From Phycisphaerales bacterium (GTDB lineage: Bacteria; Planctomycetota; Phycisphaerae; Phycisphaerales; UBA1924), in contig JAGQON010000014.1 in assembly GCA_020427395.1 (NCBI GenBank), positions 1 to 64,000 on the forward strand: 64,000 nt of DNA, given 5' to 3'. Both the position numbers and the translations under genes were made by a program. Every line of letters starts with the position of its first letter. Within the stretch, counting starts at the first letter, position 1. Of the stretch, positions 8,731-17,043 are shown one piece after another. The notes beneath the pieces are model-generated. The model saw only the letters and a list, made by a program, of their open reading frames with translations. It ran no database searches and was not told where the DNA came from.

Positions 8731-8939
8731 TGCTCGGGCGGGTGATCGACACCTTTGGTGCGCTCTGGGTGCTGCTCACGCTCGGCATCGTCAGCGGATT
8801 CAAGTTCAACGGCGACTACTGGCAGTGGCGCACGCATACGGCTCTGCACGCCAAGGGCGCTCCAGAAGGCAAGCTCGCTCGCATGCATCTGGCGATGGAG
8901 TACGCCCGCTGGGCGTGGCGGATGCGCCGGCTCCGCTGA
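8730..8939 (+). CDS. Small membrane-associated protein, coupled to epimerase
   Basis: The 69-residue frame starts at the ATG that overlaps the epimerase stop codon (TGATG at 8728-8732), so coupling is likely. The N-terminal part (LWVLLTLGIVSGFKF) could be a single membrane segment. The rest is rich in Trp, His and Arg (GDYWQWRTHTALHAKG and EYARWAWRMRRLR). I recognise no domain. The composition matches its neighbours and the frame is intact, so I take it as a real small gene, perhaps helping the epimerase or an associated glycosyltransferase. Confidence 0.65.
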   Translation: MLGRVIDTFGALWVLLTLGIVSGFKFNGDYWQWRTHTALHAKGAPEGKLARMHLAMEYARWAWRMRRLR

Positions 8940-9029
8940 CACATACCACATTGCTTTCTGATACCATGCCCAACTCGCAGGGGCCCCGAGATGGCTTCGT
9001 GGGCATACTCGTGTTTGGGAGTCGAAACA

Positions 9030-9500
9030 ATGGGCTGGAAACGGTTGGCGTGCGTCGGTGTTGGCGCGGGGATGCTCTGGGGGTGCAGCGGGACACAGCA
9101 TCGGGATCATGACGCGTCGGCGCACCAGGCGCACGACGCGTATGTCGAGGCAATCAACTCGAATAACCTGGAGAACTTCCTGGGCATGATCACGGACGAC
9201 ATCGTGTTCATGGCACCCAACGCGCCGATCATGGTCGGCAAGGACACCGTCCGCGAATGGGCGGCGGGCTACCTCGACGCCTACACGGTGCACTGGGACA
9301 AAACCGAGCTTGAGTTTGTCGTCAACGGCGACTGGGCCTTCGAGCAGTACGCATACGAAGAGAACGATACCCCCAAGAACGGCGGCCCGAACCTGCGGGA
9401 CACCGGCAAGGGGCTGATTATCTACAGGCGCTGCGACGACGGTATCTGGCGTGTGGCACGCGACGCGTGGAACTCGGACCTGCCCGCGGGCGGCAACTAA
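9030..9500 (+). CDS. NTF2/SnoaL-like lipoprotein
   Basis: This 156-residue protein starts with a lipoprotein signal ending in a lipobox (GMLWGC), so it should be lipidated and envelope-anchored. The mature part fits the SnoaL/DUF4440 cone fold: an N-terminal helix (AYVEAINSNNLENFLGMI), the strand TDDIVFMAPNAP, and the late WRVARDAWNSD signature. The ligand or reaction is unknown. ATG 9030 is preferred over an upstream in-frame ATG at 8991 because it gives the signal peptide and has GGGAG upstream. The gene that follows is a second SnoaL-like protein. Confidence 0.8.
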   Translation: MGWKRLACVGVGAGMLWGCSGTQHRDHDASAHQAHDAYVEAINSNNLENFLGMITDDIVFMAPNAPIMVGKDTVREWAAGYLDAYTVHWDKTELEFVVNGDWAFEQYAYEENDTPKNGGPNLRDTGKGLIIYRRCDDGIWRVARDAWNSDLPAGGN

Positions 9501-9521
9501 GACTCAGAGCGAGAGAAGATC

Positions 9522-9926
9522 ATGAGCGAGACACCGATGCAGGTCGTTGAGGGGATATACAGCGCATTCGGCACGGGCGATGTGCCGGGCGTGCTGGGGC
9601 GGTTCCACGACGACATCCACTGGAACGAAGCAAACAACTTCCCCTACGCCGACGGCAACCCGTACATCGGGCCCGACGCGGTGCTCAGCGGGGTGTTCGG
9701 ACGATGCGTCGGCGAATGGGAGGGCTTCCGCGTGGAGATCGATGAGCTGCTCGACGCGGGCGACACGATCGTGGCGCTCGGGCACTATGGCGGGACCTAC
9801 AAGGCCACCGGCACACCCCAGCGCACGCAGATGGTGCATGTCTGGCGGATCCGCGATGGCAAGGCCGCGCAGTTCCAGCAGTACGCCGATACGCTGCATG
9901 TGGCGCGTGTCACCGGCGCTGTCTGA
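9522..9926 (+). CDS. SnoaL-like NTF2-superfamily protein
   Basis: The 134-residue cytoplasmic protein has the polyketide-cyclase-like SnoaL pattern: VEGIYSAFGTGDVPGVLGRF at the start, DDIHWNEANNFPYA, GPDAVLSGVFG, and the closing VHVWRIRDGKAAQFQQYADT. Members catalyse isomerisation or cyclisation, or only bind small molecules; no specific activity can be assigned. It lies 21 nt behind the SnoaL-like lipoprotein and probably shares its transcript. It ends 14 nt from the convergent ChaN-like gene. Confidence 0.82.
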   Translation: MSETPMQVVEGIYSAFGTGDVPGVLGRFHDDIHWNEANNFPYADGNPYIGPDAVLSGVFGRCVGEWEGFRVEIDELLDAGDTIVALGHYGGTYKATGTPQRTQMVHVWRIRDGKAAQFQQYADTLHVARVTGAV

Positions 9927-9940
9927 CGGATCAGATCGCT

Positions 9941-10873
9941 TTAGCGGTTGGGCTCGCCCACATATACGACGAAGTCCGCGATGTTGAGATCGTCGCTTTG
10001 GATCGCCTCGTGCGATGCGGGCAGGGTGATGCAGGTGACGATGTTGAGGGGGCGATCGGTGCGCTGGCGGAGCTGATCGACCAGCCCGCTGCTGCCTGCT
10101 TCAAATGGGAACTGGGCGTGGAAATAGCCGACGATGTGCACCACGGGCGTGCCGTCGGCAAAGGCGTCCACGATGCTCTGGGCCATGGTGGCGTCCCACA
10201 CAGTCTGTGAGCGCAGGAAGCCGTTGATCATCTCCTCGCCGCCGTGCGATGCCATGCCGCCCATCGCGTCGACGAATCGATCGCGGTACGCGCCATCAGG
10301 GACGGCGGTCGGGATCTCAACCAGCGCCCGCTGGTGCTCATTGAGCTGCTGGAGGCGCTCATAGCCCTCGGTACGGGCGAGACGCACATAGCGGCGCGGG
10401 GCGTTGGACGCCACCACCGGGCGACCGGCTTCCTTGGAGGCATCGATCATGCGGGCGTGGGCCCAGGGGTTGTTGCCGGGGTTGCGATCGGCGGCCTTCT
10501 CGAACGCTTCACGATCGGTGATGCCCGCGAGGTAGTCATCGAGGGCAACCTGCTCGTCACGCTCGTAGAACTCCATGCTCAGCACCGCGCGGGGGTTGGC
10601 GGTGAGGATGTCTTCGAACATCTCCTGCTGCACGGCGTTGCCCAGCTCGTGGCTGTGCACCTCGCCCATGAGCACGACATCAGCCCTGGCCATTTTCACA
10701 ACCGCGTCGGACCAGCTGACCGGGCCCGAGCCATCGCCGGCGAGGATCGTCACGCCGCGGGCTGCGGCGCGTGTCGAATCGCGCAGGGCCTGTGTCTGCT
10801 CCTCGCGGGTCTGGGTGCTGCAGCCCGTGAGCAGGGCGGCGCTGGCGATGAGCAGTGCGAAGCGGATGGTCAT
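9941..10873 (-). CDS. ChaN-like haem-binding lipoprotein
   Basis: The product has 310 residues and begins with a lipoprotein signal and lipobox (ALLTGC). The mature domain matches the ChaN / DUF399 (Cofac_haem_bdg) family: VVLMGEVHSHELGN, then LSMEFYERDEQ, and the late HIVGYFHAQF. ChaN of Campylobacter binds haem at the outer membrane and is linked to iron uptake; that role is inferred here. ATG 10873 is chosen since the signal peptide begins there. It lies 34 nt downstream of the RND pump gene on the same strand and is probably the last gene of that operon. Confidence 0.85.
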   Translation of the reverse strand: MTIRFALLIASAALLTGCSTQTREEQTQALRDSTRAAARGVTILAGDGSGPVSWSDAVVKMARADVVLMGEVHSHELGNAVQQEMFEDILTANPRAVLSMEFYERDEQVALDDYLAGITDREAFEKAADRNPGNNPWAHARMIDASKEAGRPVVASNAPRRYVRLARTEGYERLQQLNEHQRALVEIPTAVPDGAYRDRFVDAMGGMASHGGEEMINGFLRSQTVWDATMAQSIVDAFADGTPVVHIVGYFHAQFPFEAGSSGLVDQLRQRTDRPLNIVTCITLPASHEAIQSDDLNIADFVVYVGEPNR

Positions 10874-10907
10874 GATGTCGTCTCCACGGTATCGGTCGTG
10901 TGTGAAC

Positions 10908-13900
10908 TCAGGCCACGAACGGATCAGCGGCTGCCGCGGGCAACGCGGCGCTCTCCTGCTGGGTGCCACGCCACATGTCCAGCACGAGCGAGAACAGCAG
11001 TGGCACCAGCAGAAGTGTAAACACGGTGGAGACCAGAAGCCCGCCGACGACGACGCTGCCGAGCCCGCGGTACATCTCCGAGCCCGAGCCGGGGACGAGC
11101 ACGAGTGGGAGCATGCCGCCGACCGAGGTCAGCACGGACATGAAGATGGGGCGGATTCGGGTCTTGACGCTGGTGACGATCGCCTCGATGGGTGGCATCG
11201 GGTCCTTGTAGATGCTGTCCGAGTCGTCGCCGTGCATGAAGTTGAGGGCCTGATGCACGATGAGGATGGCGTTGTTGACCACGACACCGATGAGGATAAT
11301 GAACCCCAGCATGGTGAGCACATCAAGCTTCTGGGGTGCCTGGGTGGGGTTAAGCATCGAGTAGTGATGCACGATCGCCAGGCCCGCGAAGCCGCCAACC
11401 ACGGCCAGCGGCACCGAGAACATGATCACCAGCGGGTAGAGGAAGCTCTCGAAGAGCGCACACATGACGAGGTAGGTCACGAGCAGCGCCCAGACCATGC
11501 GGGCGGTGAGCAGCTCAGGGTGCGCGACGGCGAGCCACGCGAGCGAGGCGATGATGATCCCCAGCAGGATCGTGCCGGCGACACCGTAGTAGACATAGGT
11601 GTTCTTGCTGCGGACACCGCGGAGATAGACGAACACGGAGGCGAGGACCGCGATCATGGTGATCAGGAGCGCCGAGATGATCGGGAGCCGGGAGGCCAGC
11701 GCCGCCGCGTCGGGCTTGGAGCCCAGCAGCGAGGTGCGGACCTGCTCAAGGTCGGCCGCGGAACCCTCCAGCCGCACACGCATGGTGCGATCGATGAGCC
11801 CCGCGTTCTCGGCGGCGTCGATCATGTTGGTCTGGATCCAGTCCATCGCCTCCTGCACCGGCATCGACTCGGGCGGGTTGACCGCGATGGTCACGCTGGG
11901 CAGCTCCTCGATGCGCTGGATCACCTGCGCGGCGAGACTGGGCTTGAAGTTCACCACGCTGTCTACCGGCACAACCGGCCCGGCGGGGGTGGCGATCGGG
12001 ACATCCCGGATCTGTTCGAGCGTGTCCATGCGTCCGCCCTGCGGGAGCACGACGAGGTCGATGTTCTCCGAGCCGACCTTGTAGTCGCCGACGAAGGCAC
12101 CGTCGAAGAGCCCACGGATCGCGACGCCGAGCCCCTGGGTCGTCAGCCCAAGCTCGCGACCGCGATCGTTGAGCTCAAGCTGCATCTCCTGCTCTTCGAG
12201 CGTGAAGTTCGAGGGCGTGGGCGTGGCATTGCCGTACCCGAACTCGCCGGCGGCGGTCATGAACATCATGGTGGCCGCAGCGTTCACCTGATCGAGGTTG
12301 GGCCCCGAGATCTCGACCTTGATGCCGCCGCCGTCGCGCACATCGCCGAACAGCGAACTCTGGCGGGCGCCGCCGAACGCGTCGGGGATGCCCTGCATGG
12401 CGCTGGTGAGCAGGTGCCCGATGGGGATGACGACCTGATCGTCCTGACTCGTGGCGCCCATGAACATGCTGGTGCCAAACGCGCCGATGAAGAAGTTATC
12501 GATGGGAACCGGCTCGAACTTGGGGGTCATCGGGGCGAGCTGGATCGGCGGCAGGTTCTCATAGGTCTCGGGTTTGCTGATATCCGCTTTCGCGTAGGGA
12601 TAAATGCGCGACTCGATGCGGTTGGCAATGCCCTCGCGTGCTTCGACAGACAGGCCCGGCGGGATCAGCAGCCCACCGAACACGAGGTTGCGGTTGCCCG
12701 CGGGCAGGTAGTCGAGCGGGGGCATAAGCGCCAACCCACCCCAGATGCTCGCGCCGGTGAACAGCAGAATGGCCGCGGGACGGACCGACCAGCCGCGCCA
12801 GCCGGTCATCATCCACTTGAGCTGCGCGGTACCAAGGTCGATGATTTTGTTGCACAGCGCGGGGATGCCGAACATGCCACCGATGAGCCGCTTCACCGGA
12901 CCGGGCTTGGCCGATTCGGGCTTGAGCCATCGCGAGCAGGCCGTGGGGATGACGACGACCGAGACGATGAGCGAGAAGGTCACCGAGCCGACGATCGCGA
13001 TGGAGATGTCGCGGAAGAGCTGCCCCACTTCTTCCTGAATCGTGAGGACCGGAATAAACACCGCGACCGTGGTCAGGGTCGAGGCGAGCACGGCACCCCA
13101 GACCTCCTTGCCGCCGCGCCACGCGGCGATCATCGGCGATTCGCCGAGCTTGAGCCTTCGATCGATGTTCTCGAGCACCACGATCGAGTTGTCCACGACC
13201 ATGCCGACCGCGAAAGCCAGGCCCGCCAGCGAGATGACATTGAGGGTGCGCCCCAGCGCCAGCAGGATCAGGAAGGTCCCCACCACGGAGATGGGCAGGG
13301 CGATGGCGATGATGCCGGTGGCCCGCCAGTTGCGAAGGAACAGCAGCAGCACGATGGTCGCGATACCGCCACCGATCCACAGGTTCTGGGTGACCAGCCC
13401 GATCGCGCTCTTGATGTAGACCGTTTCGTCGTAGACCTGACGCAAGCGCAGGTCGGGCCCAACCGGCCCGCCCGCGGATGAGCCGCCGATGTTGGGCAGG
13501 ATCTTCTGGCGCACATCCTCGATGCGGACCTGGAGTTCCGCCATGATGTCGAGCACATTCGAGTCGCTCTGGCGGATGACATTCATCGCCATGGCGGGGC
13601 GTGCGAAGGAGCGGACAAACCCACGTTCCTTGACATACCCGATCTCGACCTGCGCAACATCGCGCACCCGCACGGGCTTGCTGTCGCGGTAGGCGACGAT
13701 AGTGTCGAGGATCTGCTCGGGGTCGTCGTACTGCCCGATCAGGCGCACCCGCAGATCGCGTTTGCCCTCGGCGATGGTGCCCGCCGACACATTGGTGTTC
13801 TCGCCCTGCAGCGCCTGAACGACATCGAGGTGATTGAGCCCACGCTGGGCCAGCGCGACCGGGTCGGCCAGCACGCGGGCCTCTCGCTCGCGCCCGCCGA

Positions 13901-14459
13901 AGATGTTGATCGTCGCGACGCCCTGAACTCGCTCAAGGTACGGCTTGACCTCGCGATCGAGCTCATCGAAGAGGGTGGTCAGATCGAAGTCCTTGTGCTT
14001 GGCCAATGCCTCGTCGTCGAAGTCGATGATGAACCAGGCAATGGCGCTGCCTGGGTCGCTCACGCCGTCGGCGGCCACCACGGTCGGCTCATCGACCTCA
14101 TCGGGGTATGAGGGCACCTGCCGCAGCGCATCGGAAACCTCCTGCAGCGCCCGGGTGATGTCCGAACCAACGACGAAGTTGAGCGTGATGACCGTCTGGC
14201 CCTGCTCGGTGCTTGAGATCATGCGGTCGAGATTCTCAACATTCTTGAGCTTCTCTTCCTGCTCTTTGGTGATCTCGTCCACAACCTCTTCGGGGCTGCG
14301 CCCGGGCCAGGTCGTGGTGACGGTGATCGTCGGCTTGGATACGGTCGGTGTGAGCTGGATCGGGATCTCGCGCGCACCGATGATGCCGAACATGATCACC
14401 AGGAACACGCCCACCGCAACCGTCACGGGCCTTGAAATGCACCAACGAACAAGATCCAT
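10908..14459 (-). CDS. RND efflux transporter, inner-membrane pump
   Basis: The protein has 1183 residues, longer than the usual 1030-1060 for HAE1-type pumps. The first membrane helix (RPVTVAVGVFLVIMFGIIGA), the TM4 region with FAVGMVVDNSIVVLENIDRR and the late GVVVNNAILIVHQALNF are clear. The periplasmic porter domains lie between. Part of the extra length is near residues 945-1000, where YYGVAGTILLGIIIASLAWL looks like an extra hydrophobic segment before the usual C-terminal helix block. It pumps hydrophobic compounds outward using the proton gradient. Its start is 1 nt past the membrane fusion protein gene. No TolC-type channel is encoded nearby. Confidence 0.93.
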   Translation of the reverse strand: MDLVRWCISRPVTVAVGVFLVIMFGIIGAREIPIQLTPTVSKPTITVTTTWPGRSPEEVVDEITKEQEEKLKNVENLDRMISSTEQGQTVITLNFVVGSDITRALQEVSDALRQVPSYPDEVDEPTVVAADGVSDPGSAIAWFIIDFDDEALAKHKDFDLTTLFDELDREVKPYLERVQGVATINIFGGREREARVLADPVALAQRGLNHLDVVQALQGENTNVSAGTIAEGKRDLRVRLIGQYDDPEQILDTIVAYRDSKPVRVRDVAQVEIGYVKERGFVRSFARPAMAMNVIRQSDSNVLDIMAELQVRIEDVRQKILPNIGGSSAGGPVGPDLRLRQVYDETVYIKSAIGLVTQNLWIGGGIATIVLLLFLRNWRATGIIAIALPISVVGTFLILLALGRTLNVISLAGLAFAVGMVVDNSIVVLENIDRRLKLGESPMIAAWRGGKEVWGAVLASTLTTVAVFIPVLTIQEEVGQLFRDISIAIVGSVTFSLIVSVVVIPTACSRWLKPESAKPGPVKRLIGGMFGIPALCNKIIDLGTAQLKWMMTGWRGWSVRPAAILLFTGASIWGGLALMPPLDYLPAGNRNLVFGGLLIPPGLSVEAREGIANRIESRIYPYAKADISKPETYENLPPIQLAPMTPKFEPVPIDNFFIGAFGTSMFMGATSQDDQVVIPIGHLLTSAMQGIPDAFGGARQSSLFGDVRDGGGIKVEISGPNLDQVNAAATMMFMTAAGEFGYGNATPTPSNFTLEEQEMQLELNDRGRELGLTTQGLGVAIRGLFDGAFVGDYKVGSENIDLVVLPQGGRMDTLEQIRDVPIATPAGPVVPVDSVVNFKPSLAAQVIQRIEELPSVTIAVNPPESMPVQEAMDWIQTNMIDAAENAGLIDRTMRVRLEGSAADLEQVRTSLLGSKPDAAALASRLPIISALLITMIAVLASVFVYLRGVRSKNTYVYYGVAGTILLGIIIASLAWLAVAHPELLTARMVWALLVTYLVMCALFESFLYPLVIMFSVPLAVVGGFAGLAIVHHYSMLNPTQAPQKLDVLTMLGFIILIGVVVNNAILIVHQALNFMHGDDSDSIYKDPMPPIEAIVTSVKTRIRPIFMSVLTSVGGMLPLVLVPGSGSEMYRGLGSVVVGGLLVSTVFTLLLVPLLFSLVLDMWRGTQQESAALPAAAADPFVA

Positions 14460-14460
14460 G

Positions 14461-15669
14461 TCAGTTCCCTTCGCTCTGTGACTGGTTGCCCGAACCGGTG
14501 CCGTCGGCGTTGCCGATGCCTACATCGGGCCCTTTCGGTGCCGCGAGGATATTGAGCGGCTGACCCGGGAACATGCGCTCGTTGCCGCTGGTCACCACGC
14601 TCATCCCCGCACGCAGCACCGGGCTGCGCACGGCCATCCGCTCACCGATCGCGAACAGACGCTCGATCGGTGCGATCGCCGAGACGCCGTCGTTGGAGTA
14701 GTAGACCACCTCGCCAGTGGGCGTCCGCACGATCGCATCCTTGTGGACGGTGATGTACTGCTCGCTGGAGTTGGTCGGTACCATCGCGTTGAGTGACATC
14801 CCCGGGCGGAGCAAACCAGCGGTGTTGTCCACCGCGATGCGGACCGGAAAGAGCCGGCTGAGCGTATCAGCGCCCGGCAGGATCGTGATGACCTCGCCGT
14901 AGATCTCCTGCCCGGCGCCCAGCCCCAGGGCGGGCAGTCGCATCTCGATCTTCTCGTGGGTGCTCATGGTGGCGCGCACCGCGGCGTAAACATCTTCCGG
15001 AATATCGATCCGTGCTTCGAGCGTATCGAGCGAGACGATGGTCACGATATCGTCGCCTGAGCCGATCCACTGCCCAATCTCGCTGCGCTTCTCAACCACC
15101 CGGCCGCTGAACGGCGCTTCGATGGTCATGTCTTCGAGTTCTCGCTTGGCCAGATCCAGATCGCCCTGCGCCGTGGTCAGCTCCGACTGCGCCTGCGCAA
15201 GCAGGGCCTTGCGTGACTCCACGAGGGTGCGGGATTCGTCGAGCTGCGAAACACCCGATGAGCCCAACCGATCTAGCTCTTCGATCCGGGCCAGATCGCG
15301 TGTTGCATTGTCGAGCTCCACCTGCCGCTGCTGGATTACCGCTCGGGCATACGCAAGCTGCGACTCTGCACGCCGAACCGCGATGCGCGCCCGCTGATCA
15401 TCGATCCGGGCGATGACCTGACCCTTGGCCACCTCGTCGCCCTCCTCGACATCTAGCTCCACAAGCAGTCCCTCGACCTGCGACGCGAGATTGCTTGTCA
15501 GGCGGGATCGGATCTCGCCGGTCACCGAACGATGACGCACGAGCGTCTCGGACAGAACCTCGCCAACCGTGACGTTGGCAGGCGGCGGGCCATCCTGAGC
15601 AAGCAAGGTGCTGCTGGTGAGGGCGACGAGACCGAGCAGTCGCACGATCGCACGGGTGTTGATTTGCAT
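14461..15669 (-). CDS. RND efflux membrane fusion protein
   Basis: This 402-residue periplasmic adaptor is the partner of the RND pump encoded immediately downstream. After an N-terminal signal (VRLLGLVALTSSTLLAQ) come the lipoyl-like half motif (VEGLLVELDVEEGDEVAKGQ), a long alpha-hairpin with ARAVIQQRQVELDNATRDLA, then the second lipoyl half (MTIEAPFSGRVVEKRSEIGQ) and beta-barrel. The C-terminal tail is rich in Gly and Asn. ATG 15669 is preferred; MLRIH at 15684 is an alternative start. The divergent LacI-type gene could regulate the operon, but no operator palindrome was identified. Confidence 0.9.
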   Translation of the reverse strand: MQINTRAIVRLLGLVALTSSTLLAQDGPPPANVTVGEVLSETLVRHRSVTGEIRSRLTSNLASQVEGLLVELDVEEGDEVAKGQVIARIDDQRARIAVRRAESQLAYARAVIQQRQVELDNATRDLARIEELDRLGSSGVSQLDESRTLVESRKALLAQAQSELTTAQGDLDLAKRELEDMTIEAPFSGRVVEKRSEIGQWIGSGDDIVTIVSLDTLEARIDIPEDVYAAVRATMSTHEKIEMRLPALGLGAGQEIYGEVITILPGADTLSRLFPVRIAVDNTAGLLRPGMSLNAMVPTNSSEQYITVHKDAIVRTPTGEVVYYSNDGVSAIAPIERLFAIGERMAVRSPVLRAGMSVVTSGNERMFPGQPLNILAAPKGPDVGIGNADGTGSGNQSQSEGN

Positions 15670-15899
15670 ATGTATTCTCAGCATTGGGGGCCTCAACCGT
15701 CGATCGCGGGCTCGTGGGGCGACTTGACGGAGCCCCATTCTAACCAAGCATTCCGATTTATTCCTGCCCCGGGCCCAGATTGGTGGTTTCCCCTCGCCTT
15801 GGGGGGCAGAAATTCATACAATCTGCTCATAACGGCAACTCTGCATCCTGTTGCGTCATCGCGCAGGGGCGTGGCATTTTCGCACAGGATCGGCACAGC

Positions 15900-16928
15900 A
15901 TGGAACGAAGAAAGACACAGCGCGTCACCCTCGCCAAGGTTGCGGAACGCGCGGGCGTGGCCGAATCGACGGCCTCCCGCGTCATCAACGGCTACACCCA
16001 CAACTTCCGCGTCCGCCCCGAGGTCCGCCAGCGGGTGCTCGATGCCGCCGAGGAACTCAACTACCGCCCCAACCCGATGGTCCGATCCATCAGCGCCAAG
16101 AAGACCAACCTCGTCGCGGTGGTCGGCTGGGCTTCGGACGGCGTGAACCGAACCGCCCTGTCCGAGGCGGTCCGCGTCCTCCGCGAGGGCGACAAGCATG
16201 TCTGCACCACCTTCCTCGACCCCGACTACTCGGGGCACGAGCTGCCCTCGTGGCGTGTGGACGGGGCCATCGCCCTGCAGGTGCGCGACATCACCGACCT
16301 CAACGAGCTTGAAGAGCAGAACATGCCCTATGTTTCCATCAACGGGCTCGCCGGCCCGGGTGGCGACGCGGTCAACTTCAATGAATCGCACGGCATGGAC
16401 CAGGCGATCGACCACCTCCTCGAACTCGGGCACACCAAGATCGCCTACGCCTACATCGACACCAAGCGGCTCAACCCGCGCGGCATCCCGCACACATCGG
16501 TCAAGCAGCGTAAGGACTCGTACATCTCGATCCTCGAGCACCGTGGGCTCAAGCCCATCGCCGGCTACGACCGCTTCGATCACAACGCGATGTCCTACTG
16601 CCAGATGGTGCTCCAGAAGGGCGGCGCGACGGCCGTCGTCGCCTACGACGACATCACCGCCCTCTACCTCATCCAGGCGCTCAACACGCTGGGCATGAGC
16701 GTGCCGCGCGACATGTCGGTCGTGGCATTCAACGACGAGCTGCCCGCCAAGGTCGCCACCCCCCCGCTCACCACGATCGCCCTGCCCGCGGCCGTGGCCG
16801 GGAAGACGGCCGGCGAGCTGCTGCTCAGCCGCCTGTCAAGCGACGAGCCGATCCCATCGCGCACGGTGACACTGGATGAGACGCTGATCATGCGTCAGTC
16901 GACGGCGGCGCCGCGGGTGATGGAGTAA
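15900..16928 (+). CDS. LacI-family transcriptional regulator
   Basis: The 342-residue protein has an N-terminal LacI helix-turn-helix (VTLAKVAERAGVAESTASRV) with hinge helix region ending in LNYRPNPMVRSI. A periplasmic-binding-protein-like effector domain follows, with VVAFNDELPAKVATPPLTTI and GKTAGELLLSRL typical of the family. It should bind operator DNA as a dimer and respond to a small molecule, usually a sugar or nucleoside. ATG 15900 gives the conserved start. It is divergent from the efflux operon with a 230-bp spacer, so it may control that operon or itself. A strong terminator follows. Confidence 0.92.
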   Translation: MERRKTQRVTLAKVAERAGVAESTASRVINGYTHNFRVRPEVRQRVLDAAEELNYRPNPMVRSISAKKTNLVAVVGWASDGVNRTALSEAVRVLREGDKHVCTTFLDPDYSGHELPSWRVDGAIALQVRDITDLNELEEQNMPYVSINGLAGPGGDAVNFNESHGMDQAIDHLLELGHTKIAYAYIDTKRLNPRGIPHTSVKQRKDSYISILEHRGLKPIAGYDRFDHNAMSYCQMVLQKGGATAVVAYDDITALYLIQALNTLGMSVPRDMSVVAFNDELPAKVATPPLTTIALPAAVAGKTAGELLLSRLSSDEPIPSRTVTLDETLIMRQSTAAPRVME

Positions 16929-16952
16929 TCGGACCGCGTAATCTAAGATCGA

Positions 16953-16977
16953 ACCCGCTCCTGTGAGCGGGTTTTTC
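16953..16977 (+). terminator. Rho-independent terminator
   Basis: Stem ACCCGCTC (16953-16960), loop CTGT and GAGCGGGT (16965-16972) are followed by TTTTCTT, immediately downstream of the LacI-type gene. Confidence 0.85.
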
Positions 16978-17043
16978 TTGGGTCATGAGCCGAGTAGATG
17001 TATATTGATGACACTTCGCGGACGAGATGGCATGAGGACTACC

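Noticed and set aside
10575..13481. A 968-codon open frame on the plus strand opposite the RND pump gene.
   Set aside because: It is a shadow of the highly GC-biased RND gene, with His/Asp/Arg-rich low-complexity translation and no start signals.
15670..15899. A search for a LacI-type operator in the efflux/LacI spacer.
   Set aside because: No convincing palindrome of operator length was found.
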